Assembly: GCA_030042885.1 (NCBI GenBank)
Contig: JASHYW010000546.1
Coordinates: forward strand, 1-11,467
From: Streptosporangiaceae bacterium
GTDB taxonomy: Bacteria > Actinomycetota > Actinomycetes > Streptosporangiales > Streptosporangiaceae
Reading direction: 5' to 3'
Length of the DNA: 11,467 nucleotides
This document shows positions 6,655 to 11,467 of this stretch, one piece after another. A program made the translations under genes and the position numbers. Each line of letters starts with the position of its first letter. The stretch's first letter is position 1. The notes under the pieces are model-generated. The model had not been told where the DNA came from, made no database searches, and worked only from the letters and a program-made list of their open reading frames with translations.

Positions 6655-6775
6655 TCCGTTGAGCGGGCCGACCTAAAAAGGTATAGGTCAGGTCCGGGTC
6701 GGTGGCCGCCAGGGCCTTCGCGACCTCGGCGAGCGTCTTAGCCTTGTCCGATTCGTCGGACGACGGTCTAAAGCA
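6641..6775 (-). other. Coding-like minus-strand fragment abutting repeat copy 1
   Basis: The minus-strand frame reads SDESDKAKTLAEVAKALAA and then TDPDLTYTFLGR, with a codon choice typical of real genes here. It stops at TGA 6641-6643, inside the repeat core. The N-terminal part of the longer frame (up to 7024) lies antisense to the VOC gene and does not look real. I interpret this as the 3' end of a gene cut by whatever placed the repeat, without knowing its family. Confidence 0.3.
6670..6689. promoter_or_regulatory. Inverted repeat, possible operator
   Basis: GACCTA (6670-6675) and TAGGTC (6684-6689) are exact reverse complements with an eight-base AT-rich spacer. It is just to the right of repeat copy 1 and about 240 bases before the VOC gene. 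It could be an operator or a small hairpin; no regulator can be assigned. Confidence 0.35.
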
Positions 6776-6926
6776 CGGGGAAATCGGCCAGGACAACCGG
6801 TCACGAGGGACCTCCGTTGCGTGTTCGGTGCGCCATCGGCACCGCTGTCCCCCGGGAAGATCCCGTGCGATTGCCGTATCAGGGGGCACGCCGATCCTCA
6901 GATTGGGTAGAGGGATAACGGACATC

Positions 6927-7418
6927 ATGAAGCAGGACCGGGTGACCGTACCGGAAAGGCCCGGCCCGATCCCTGATTCGTATCGCCGGGTCACCCCTTG
7001 CCTCACCGTGCAAGGCGCCGCCAAGGCCCTTGAGTTCTACGCAGCGGTGTTTGGCGCGACCGAGCGCATGCGCTTCCCCGGGCCGGGCGGGACCATCCGG
7101 CACGCCGAGGTCCAGATCGGGGATTCCGTGGTGATGATCGAGGACGAGGACCCGCAGCGCGGGACCAAGGCACCGCCGTCCGGCGGCCTGCCCGGCTTTC
7201 CTGCCTACCTGTTCATCTACGTCGAGGACGTCGATGCGGTCATCGCCCGCGCGGTGGCATTCGGAGCGATGCTGTACCGCCCCGCGCAGGACCAGTTCTA
7301 CGGTGACCGGGACGGGTACATCATCGATCCGTTCGGGCATGGGTGGGCCGTCGCGTCGCGCGTGGAGGATGTGCCGCGCGAGGAGATGGCGCGGCGGATG
7401 GCCGAGTTGTACGGCTAG
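6927..7418 (+). CDS. PhnB-like VOC (glyoxalase/bleomycin-resistance fold) protein
   Basis: The 163-residue protein reads RRVTPCLTVQGAAKALEFY, then YAAVFGATE, RHAEVQIGDSVVMIEDE, YIFIYVEDVDAV-type beta strand (YLFIYVEDVDAVI), YIIDPFGHGWAVASRVEDV and EEMARRM. This is the paired beta-alpha-beta-beta-beta plan of the VOC superfamily; the DPFGHxWxVA...EDVxxEEMxRRM ending is typical of the PhnB/YdcJ-like group. His in RHAEV and the acidic residue near the end are candidate metal ligands. Members are small cytosolic proteins with varied or unknown activities, so the substrate cannot be stated. ATG 6927 begins just before the domain; GAGGGA about 12 bases upstream is a distant ribosome binding site. 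A longer in-frame start at 6702 has no family similarity. It is the only gene between repeat copies 1 and 2 and appears intact. Confidence 0.85.
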   Translation: MKQDRVTVPERPGPIPDSYRRVTPCLTVQGAAKALEFYAAVFGATERMRFPGPGGTIRHAEVQIGDSVVMIEDEDPQRGTKAPPSGGLPGFPAYLFIYVEDVDAVIARAVAFGAMLYRPAQDQFYGDRDGYIIDPFGHGWAVASRVEDVPREEMARRMAELYG

Positions 7419-7470
7419 CCCTGGAACCGATATGCCAGATGAAGCATGTGTGGCTGTTCGTCGGCGCCGC

Positions 7471-7490
7471 TGGTCTCAGTTCTGGTCTCA
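7471..7490 (+). repeat. Short tandem direct repeat
   Basis: TGGTCTCA occurs at 7471-7478 and again at 7483-7490, separated by GTTC (12-base period). It lies in the gene-free stretch between the VOC gene and repeat copy 2. No function can be assigned. Confidence 0.5.
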
Positions 7491-7613
7491 TTCGCCGGGG
7501 TTCGAGCGCGTCCGCAGAGGGCCGGACCAGACCGCAGCTCCAGGTCATAGACCGCGCCGACCTCCCGCGAACGTACGTCCGCAGACTTGGAACCTCCCCT
7601 GCAGCCTGGGCCG

Positions 7614-7646
7614 CTTTAAAAGCGTCATATATCGATATTCGCCCTG
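7614..7646 (+). repeat. Repeat copy 2: core only
   Basis: This core has one extra T (CTTTAAAAGCGTCATAT), then ATCG, then ATATTCGCCCTG. Neither the left arm of copies 1 and 4 nor the right arm of copies 3 and 4 is present, although the adjacent bases (GCCG on the left, GCGG on the right) resemble copies 3 and 4. CGCTTT and AAAGCG (7612-7624) form a perfect small hairpin around one base. Confidence 0.85.
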
Positions 7647-7860
7647 GCGGTCGCCGCCCCATGTCTGGGACAACTGCCGGACCTGAGTTGGCTCACGTTG
7701 GTGCGCAAGTCAGTCGGCGCAGGTGATGGCTTCGCGCTGCCCTATGAGGCAGGTGCTATGCGAAGGTCTGCATGAGTTACCCTGGCCGCGCGCACTCCCC
7801 GAGGGCAAAGCCGTCGGGAGCCTTCTCGAAGGGCGGCCAGATGCCAGGCGGGAGCCCGCG
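7647..7860. other. Gene-free stretch right of repeat copy 2
   Basis: No reading frame here looks coding. It ends at the stop codon of the convergent ribbon-helix-helix gene. I see no strong terminator hairpin. Confidence 0.4.
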
Positions 7861-8433
7861 TTAGAACTCGCTCTTGAGCCGGTCAATGTCGCGGGTGTGC
7901 TCCCGCAACTGCTCGTAGGCGGGGCGCTCGCGGATGCGGGTCAGGGCCCAGCGGATGGCCTCCGCGCGGTTGTTCGCGATACCCGCGGCGATCAGCGTGT
8001 CCACAATGTCCAGCTCAGCCGTCTTGAGCCGGACCATCACGTGGGTGAACTCACCATCGGCGGCCTCGCGGCCGTCTTCGGCGAACCGGACGTTACCGCC
8101 CGTCCTGTGGCCGCTGTTGTCTTCGGTCATCACCTCGATGTACCGGATCTCGGGCCACCGCTCCAACAGGTTGTCCCGGAACTGGTTGAGCCCGGGGCCG
8201 ACGGCCAGCTTGAACGTCCTGGCCGCCTTGGCCACCTTGCGGGGATCGGGATGCGGATCTTGCAGGCGGTCGGCGGGATCGGTGAAGACGAGCCTGGGCA
8301 TCAGCTGGCCCGGCTCGATCCATGGTGCGTCGTCGTGTTGCAGCAACTCGACGCGGCGTATCCAGCCGGGGAAAAGCTCGTTCGCCTCGATTTCGAGTTC
8401 GTGCTGGATGTGGTCTCTTTCCGCCTGGTCCAT
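7861..8433 (-). CDS. Actinobacterial hypothetical protein with C-terminal ribbon-helix-helix domain
   Basis: The 190-residue protein has an N-terminal half of unknown fold (ELFPGWIRRVELLQHD, then PGQLMPRLVFTDP and LLERWPEIRYIEVMTED). Its C-terminal part reads THVMVRLKTAELDIVDTLI, then AAGIANNRAEAIRWALTRI and RERPAYEQLREHTRDIDRL. The strand, helix, AGIAxNRAEAIRWAL helix pattern is that of CopG/MetJ-like ribbon-helix-helix DNA-binding domains, and this combination recurs in actinobacterial hypothetical proteins. I infer a DNA-binding dimer, perhaps a regulator or an antitoxin-like protein; no toxin partner is adjacent. ATG 8433 is chosen because GGGAGGG (8437-8443) is four bases upstream and a promoter lies just before it; an in-frame ATG at 8496 would start upstream of that promoter. 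It is the only gene between repeat copies 2 and 3. Confidence 0.72.
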   Translation of the reverse strand: MDQAERDHIQHELEIEANELFPGWIRRVELLQHDDAPWIEPGQLMPRLVFTDPADRLQDPHPDPRKVAKAARTFKLAVGPGLNQFRDNLLERWPEIRYIEVMTEDNSGHRTGGNVRFAEDGREAADGEFTHVMVRLKTAELDIVDTLIAAGIANNRAEAIRWALTRIRERPAYEQLREHTRDIDRLKSEF

Positions 8434-8461
8434 CCGCCCTCCCGTAAGCACACGATAACTC

Positions 8462-8490
8462 AGATTACTCTGCTTCATGAGGTAAGTCCA
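8462..8490 (-). promoter_or_regulatory. Sigma-70-type promoter candidate for the ribbon-helix-helix gene
   Basis: On the minus strand TGGACT (8490-8485, -35) and TAATCT (8467-8462, -10) are separated by 17 bases. Transcription would begin near 8455, about 20 bases before ATG 8433, leaving room for the ribosome binding site. Each box has about four consensus matches. Confidence 0.45.
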
Positions 8491-8553
8491 CTTCACTTAA
8501 GAACCCTGACAAGCTTGGTGATCCGCTCCCGCGCTGCCGCGCACCCTGGAGGC

Positions 8554-8775
8554 TCACCGCCCCGCACCCTGCCCCATGGGGACTAATGCCCCGTGGCGAC
8601 TCCCCTGTAGTCCTGCGCGGACAACGGCAGGAGTTCCCCGTGCACCCCCGTCTCCAGTGGTGGCCGCCCGGACGGGCTCGACGGTGACCACCTCGTCCAC
8701 GACGACCCGAACAAGGAAGGTGCAAAGGCCCCCACCAGACTGCCGCCGGATGGTGATACGCCTCCGGTACGGCAT
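8554..8775 (-). CDS. Small ORF of doubtful status next to repeat copy 3
   Basis: Just left of the repeat core an ATG at 8775 (minus strand) opens 73 codons: MPYRRRITIRRQSGGGLCTF, then LVRVVVDEVVTVEPVRAAT and a low-complexity tail. The first half has GC-rich third positions and a beta-strand-like pattern, which suggests real coding sequence; the tail does not. I see no good ribosome binding site and recognise no family. The same frame is open upstream through the repeat core. Confidence 0.25.
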   Translation of the reverse strand: MPYRRRITIRRQSGGGLCTFLVRVVVDEVVTVEPVRAATTGDGGARGTPAVVRAGLQGSRHGALVPMGQGAGR

Positions 8776-8784
8776 CAAGGGCCG

Positions 8785-9021
8785 CTTAAAAGCGTCATAT
8801 ATCCATATTCGCCCTGTCAGATTGGCTCTGGGCGCTTGATCATGCCCGATAGCGCCCAGGCCGTGACTTTGACTGACGTTCTCGCAGGTAAAGACCTTGA
8901 GGCAATGGGCGTGCCAGACCGTCGGCTTCCCGAGAAGGGGCCATCGGACGGCCCGGATCTTGGCCTGGATCTGATGCACTGCCGAATCGGGCCATGCATG
9001 AAATCAAGAGCGGCGCCGCTG
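8785..9021 (+). repeat. Repeat copy 3: core plus right arm
   Basis: The core is at 8785-8816 with centre ATCC. The right arm (8817-9021) matches copy 4 (10616-10834) closely, including GCTTGATCATGCC, GTGACTTTGACTGACGTT, AAAGACCTTGAG and CACTGCCGAATCGGGCC. It lacks the 15-base duplication present in copy 4. The left side is unrelated to copies 1 and 4. The hairpin GGGCC/GGCCC near 8939-8955 has an A-C mismatch in its stem. Confidence 0.85.
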
Positions 9022-9075
9022 GCCCAGCGTCAGCGCCGTGCTCCGCCTCCGATCGCCCGCGCGGCGCACGCCGGT

Positions 9076-9198
9076 CCACAACGCAGTCGCAGTCGACCTG
9101 AACGCGTGCGGGCCGACCTGGCCGGTTCGGTGCAGCAGGCGCTGGAGCCCGCCCACATGGCGGTGCGGCTCAGCGACCGCGGTGAGGCGCCTGGCGGC
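9076..9198 (+). pseudogene. C-terminal remnant of a sensor/histidine-kinase-like protein
   Basis: The plus strand encodes VRADLAGSVQQALEPAHMAV then RLSDRG, which resembles the end of actinobacterial sensor proteins where '(D)AVDLDxVRxDLxxVVQQALEPAHxSxWL' is common. The matching preceding residues (NAVAVDLNA) lie in another frame just upstream, so there is a one-base shift at about 9103-9106. Nothing of the membrane or catalytic parts is present. This is a short family resemblance made by eye, so confidence is moderate. Confidence 0.45.
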
Positions 9199-9242
9199 TA
9201 CCAGACCAAGCGGGCGCTTGCGTTAGACGATGGTCACTTCGA

Positions 9243-10154
9243 TTATTTGCATTTTCGGTTGTATGCAGTCTGATCCATCTGGTTCTGGTTCTGGTTCTGA
9301 TTCAGCGTGCTAACGCGTTTGGGCTCGAGGGGCGCGAGGTCGATCTCCGCTGATATGAGATCAGTACTAGCGATCTTGCACCCTCCGATCGCTAGCTGAG
9401 CCGAGGCGTCATTGAGGTAGGACTGAGCCATGCCGTTATCTGCATCCCATTGGGACACATAGCTCTTCTGCGAGAGCCGCTTGAATGCCATCACCGCCTG
9501 CATATACTCCTGATGAGCGAGTCCGGAGTCCCCGATGCTGTAATGGAGCGACGCTTCGGCGCGCCAGGCGTAAGCGACGTCGTCCGGGTCATCCTTGTCC
9601 GCGGCACCAACAGCGTCAGCAAGATAGGCGATTGCCTGCGCATTGTCCCCACTGTTCTCAAACGCCTGGGCCACCTCAACATACTCGACGGCAGCGATGG
9701 CCTGGCCTTCCCCGCGCAAGGACGTAATAATCGTCGCTGCCGCCTGACCATCCGAATCTAGCTCGTTCCGAAACTCGCCTTGGACGGTCACCAGCATGCC
9801 GCCCTTGAGATTCGTGGTCGCCTGGCTCATGGCTGCAGGTTCCTGCACGATGTCGGTCACGAGCGTCAGGAGCTGTTGTTGCTGCGTGGCGATGTTCTGC
9901 AGCTTCGCCTGTTGTATCTGGCCGTGCGCATACACCGCAGAAGCCACCGCCGCGAGGGCCGCAAGTAGAGTAATCAACGCCGACCAAGGCATTGCTTGCA
10001 ACATTCTCTTCGGCCCTGGCCGACCTTTGCCCAGTTCACGGGCCGGAGACTTCAGGCCGGACACTCTGCGAGATCGATTGATATACGAGGATTGGTTCAA
10101 GGTGCGGAGCCAGACCCGCCTTGGGGTCGGGCCGTACTTCCACCCGCCTGGCAT
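9243..10154 (-). CDS. Membrane-anchored TPR-like hypothetical protein
   Basis: The 303-residue protein has a basic N-terminus (about residues 1-53), one membrane segment (SALITLLAALAAVASAVYA, about 57-76) and a coiled-coil-like QIQQAKLQNIATQQQQLL stretch. A helical region follows with TPR-like spacing (YVEVAQAFENSGDNAQAIAYL, here read as EVAQAFENSGDNAQAIAY, then AYAWRAEASLHYSIGDSG and YMQAVMAFKRL). The positive residues before the helix suggest that the C-terminal domain faces outside. The tail has an NQNQNQNQ run from a six-base microsatellite, and two cysteines (GGCK and RKCK). No family is recognised. Parts of the gene are clearly lower in GC (57% in two lines I counted) than mntH (72% in one), suggesting foreign origin. 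ATG 10154 is chosen because a promoter lies just upstream; GTG 10169 and ATG 10004 are alternatives. Confidence 0.6.
   Translation of the reverse strand: MPGGWKYGPTPRRVWLRTLNQSSYINRSRRVSGLKSPARELGKGRPGPKRMLQAMPWSALITLLAALAAVASAVYAHGQIQQAKLQNIATQQQQLLTLVTDIVQEPAAMSQATTNLKGGMLVTVQGEFRNELDSDGQAAATIITSLRGEGQAIAAVEYVEVAQAFENSGDNAQAIAYLADAVGAADKDDPDDVAYAWRAEASLHYSIGDSGLAHQEYMQAVMAFKRLSQKSYVSQWDADNGMAQSYLNDASAQLAIGGCKIASTDLISAEIDLAPLEPKRVSTLNQNQNQNQMDQTAYNRKCK
9278..9301 (-). repeat. Six-base microsatellite inside the TPR-like gene
   Basis: GGTTCT is repeated three times on the plus strand (about 9280-9297), flanked by related units. On the minus strand it encodes alternating Asn-Gln near the C-terminus. 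Units of six bases can be gained or lost without shifting the frame, so the tail length may vary between strains. Confidence 0.6.
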
Positions 10155-10206
10155 CTGCTCGCCCCCCACCCTCAGGCCGCCTGTCAGTCCAGTTGCGCGC
10201 TAATCC

Positions 10207-10236
10207 ACAATCTGCTCCCCACGGGTCAGATGTCAA
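10207..10236 (-). promoter_or_regulatory. Promoter candidate for the TPR-like gene
   Basis: On the minus strand a perfect TTGACA -35 box (10236-10231) is followed after 18 bases by GATTGT (10212-10207), a poor -10 box. Transcription would begin near 10200, upstream of both long starts (10169 and 10154), and so supports a long N-terminus. Confidence 0.4.
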
Positions 10237-10356
10237 TCACGGTCCGGCGTCAAATGATCAAGGACACTACGCCTGCAGGCGCCCGGGTTAGCTCAACTCA
10301 CTGTTCAGTTATCAAGCTGCTGGCGCTCAGGGCCCGCGCGCGGACACTGAGCCAGC

Positions 10357-10445
10357 ATGATCATGCCCAATGCATGCCAAATGGCCGCTGGCCTTGACGT
10401 TCGCACAGGTCAGGGCTTCACCGCCGGAGGTCTGTAAACCACTCG
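10357..10445 (+). repeat. Diverged third copy of the repeat's right arm
   Basis: TGATCATGCCC followed by TTGACGTTCGCACAGGTCAG aligns with the right arm of copies 3 and 4 (TGATCATGCCC, GACGTTCTCGCAGGTAAAG). Read in the same frame, the three give LTFAQVRASPPEVCKPL, LTFSQVKTLRQWACQTV and LTFSHVKTLRVRVCKTV, which align without gaps. No core is found to its left. Similarity is by eye and fades after about 10410. Confidence 0.4.
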
Positions 10446-10597
10446 CCTCTACCCGGCAGCTCCAGCTTTGTCAGGCAGAACTCTCCTACCACGCGACAAC
10501 CGCCAACGCCCCTCTCCGGGGGCACAGTCCCCATCCGCCAGGCTGGTCGCAACTCCCGTGCAACCTCCGGGCAGTCGGGGCAACTTAAAAGCGTCAT
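10418..10597 (-). CDS. Possible small CxxC protein starting inside repeat copy 4
   Basis: An ATG in the repeat core (10597, minus strand) opens 59 codons: MTLLSCPDCPEVARELRPAW, then RMGTVPPERGVGGCRVVGEF and a short tail to TGA. The first 27 residues match the peptide at copy 1 with two amino-acid changes and one silent change, but the C-terminal halves are unrelated. The frame is also open upstream to 10945, so the ATG is not certain. There is no strong ribosome binding site. It may be a real small zinc-binding protein or a by-product of the repeat. Confidence 0.3.
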   Translation of the reverse strand: MTLLSCPDCPEVARELRPAWRMGTVPPERGVGGCRVVGEFCLTKLELPGRGEWFTDLRR

Positions 10598-10834
10598 ATT
10601 CTCATATTCGCCCTGGCGGATTCGCTCTGGGTGCTTGATCATGCCTGATAGTGCCCAGGTCGTGACTTTGACTGACGTTTTCGCACGTAAAGACCTTGAG
10701 GGTACGGGTGTGTAAGACGGTCGGCTTCCCGGGAAGGGGCCTTCGGAAGGCCCGGATCTTGGCCTGGATCTGATTGGCCTGGATCTGATGCACTGCCGAA
10801 TCGGGCCGTACATGAAATCAAGGCGGCGCCGCTG
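10519..10834 (+). repeat. Repeat copy 4: left arm, core and right arm (most complete copy)
   Basis: The core is at 10584-10615 with centre TCTC. The left arm (10519-10583) matches copy 1, and the right arm (10616-10834) matches copy 3. Two dyads stand side by side in the right arm: CTTCCCGGGAAG (about 10725-10736) and GGGCCTTC/GAAGGCCC (about 10736-10753). A 15-base tandem duplication (GGCCTGGATCTGATT at 10761-10775 and GGCCTGGATCTGATG at 10776-10790) is absent from copy 3. Confidence 0.85.
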
Positions 10835-11085
10835 CGCGGCACAGCGTCCGGCGCTCCCCGCGCCGGGCTCTGGCCTTGAGGAGGCCCCGGCCGGCGGGTT
10901 CGCGCCGTCCCAGCCTTGGCGGTCGCGCTGATCTGACCGGCTCACTCGTCACGCACATTGCTAACGCCGCGTGGCCGTCTGCGCGGCTTACGATTGGCCT
11001 TGCGAATGCTCGGTCGGGTGCGGCTGTTCGCGGCCCGGGAGTTCAGCGGCGCTGCTGCTGGCTGGGCTTGCCAAGGTCCAAGGAA
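10835..11085. other. Gene-free stretch before the PRC-barrel gene
   Basis: No frame looks coding. A minus-strand frame (11238-10942) is antisense to the PRC-barrel start and becomes arginine-rich, as expected for a shadow frame. The promoter of the PRC-barrel gene should be here, but I see no clear pair of boxes. Confidence 0.4.
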
Positions 11086-11100
11086 ACGAGGAGGGCGGCT

Positions 11101-11467
11101 ATGGCGCAGACGATGCCGTTCAGGATCGGGGCCGACGCCAGCTGCACCGATGGAGCCTGCGGTCAAGTGAGCCGCATAATCGTCAACCCGGCCGCTCGGG
11201 AGGTCACTCATCTCGTAGTCGACCCGGAACACCGGCATGGCCCCGGGCGGCTTGTTCCTGTTGACCTTGTGGACACTACGACGAGCCAGATCCGGCTTCG
11301 CTGCACCCTAGCCGAGTTCCAGACGCTCCGACCCGCCCAGGAGACCGAGTTCGTGCCGGACCTCGACCCCACCGGGCACGGGCACCCAGACCCCCTTGAC
11401 CAGGTGAACTGGTTGCATATGTTCCCTGGGATGCACCTTGCCCGCGGCTCTGGCGGACCGGAAGCCC
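11101..11467 (+). CDS. PRC-barrel domain protein, 3' end beyond the window
   Basis: The frame is open from ATG 11101 to the last base (122 codons and one base). It reads MPFRIGADASCTDGACGQVS, then RIIVNPAAREVTHLVVDPEH, RLVPVDLVDTTTSQIRL and RCTLAEFQTLRPAQETEFVP. This is the PRC-barrel plan seen in actinobacterial two-barrel proteins: a small beta barrel with a GxVxxVxVxPxxxxVTHLVV core, then (G)RLVPxDLVD and LRCTLAEF. After it comes a His/Gly/Pro-rich linker (TGHGHPDPLDQVNW), where relatives have a Gly/Met-rich linker before a second barrel; the second barrel should lie outside the window. PRC barrels act in RNA processing, photosystem assembly or stress proteins; the role here is unknown. 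The start has GAGGAGGG (about 11088-11095) five to six bases upstream. It is the first gene right of repeat copy 4. Confidence 0.82.
   Translation, partial: MAQTMPFRIGADASCTDGACGQVSRIIVNPAAREVTHLVVDPEHRHGPGRLVPVDLVDTTTSQIRLRCTLAEFQTLRPAQETEFVPDLDPTGHGHPDPLDQVNWLHMFPGMHLARGSGGPEA

Noticed and set aside
6623..6665. Integron attC site at copy 1 (GTTGAGC at 6658-6664 fits GTTRRRY)
   Set aside because: No matching RYYYAAC partner on the other side and the motif is missing from the other three copies.
7485..7515. tRNA T-arm-like GGTTCGAGC
   Set aside because: The flanking bases do not pair into a five-base stem and no acceptor or anticodon arms are found.
7321..7662. Minus-strand frame through repeat copy 2 (GRISIYDAFKAAQAAGEVPS)
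   Set aside because: The GRIxIYDAFK peptide recurs only because the repeat core recurs; most of the rest is antisense to the VOC gene or in unsupported sequence.
7723..8586. Plus-strand 287-residue frame
   Set aside because: It is the reverse-strand shadow of the ribbon-helix-helix gene, which has the better domain, start and promoter.
6558..10834. CRISPR array
   Set aside because: The four repeats are 1-1.8 kb apart with genes between them; there are no short spacers and no cas genes.
10942..11238. Minus-strand 98-residue frame starting MPVFRVDYEMSDLPSGR
   Set aside because: Its first half is antisense to the PRC-barrel gene, which has clear family similarity; the second half is arginine-rich noise.

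Overview
The window is high-GC DNA with actinobacterial protein families and codon use, so it most likely comes from a member of the Actinomycetota. I cannot name the genus. The left third is an ordinary metal-homeostasis operon among decayed genes. The right half looks like an accessory region: single genes separated by copies of a short AT-rich repeat, with broken genes and a chimeric transposase at its edge.

Layout. 1-306 is the decayed 3' part of a FAD-dependent monooxygenase-like gene. 410-727 holds nothing I recognise. 728-2748 is a compact manganese operon: a dyad operator, a possible six-residue leader ORF, a DtxR/MntR-family regulator (776-1474) and an Nramp transporter MntH (1471-2748); both gene junctions are ATGA overlaps. 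2894-3422 (minus) is an Imm5-like immunity-protein gene broken by one extra base. 3670-4209 (minus) is a dual-specificity protein phosphatase. 4532-5530 (minus) is a decayed metallo-beta-lactamase/rhodanese gene with a frameshift and no second rhodanese domain. 5681-6363 joins the start of one transposase type to the catalytic part of an IS5-type transposase.

From about 6558 onward a 32-33 bp core occurs four times in one orientation (6623, 7614, 8785, 10584). It has two conserved arms, a dyad GCG..ATAT-N4-ATAT.CGC and a 4-bp variable centre. Copies 1 and 4 also share about 65 bp on the left; copies 3 and 4 share about 200 bp on the right; copy 2 is core only. The cores divide the region into modules holding a PhnB-like VOC protein (6927-7418, plus), a ribbon-helix-helix protein (7861-8433, minus), a sensor-protein remnant (about 9076-9198, plus) with a membrane-anchored TPR-like protein (9243-10154, minus), and, after the last copy, a PRC-barrel protein that runs off the window (11101 onward, plus).

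The MntR-MntH pair is a clear functional unit: a Mn-sensing repressor and the transporter it should control. The repeat-bounded modules share no obvious pathway, which fits accumulated accessory genes. The repeat and its swapped flanks are the most unusual signal here. I can describe its architecture, but from sequence alone I cannot tell whether it is a recombination site, a regulatory site or the scar of a mobile element.
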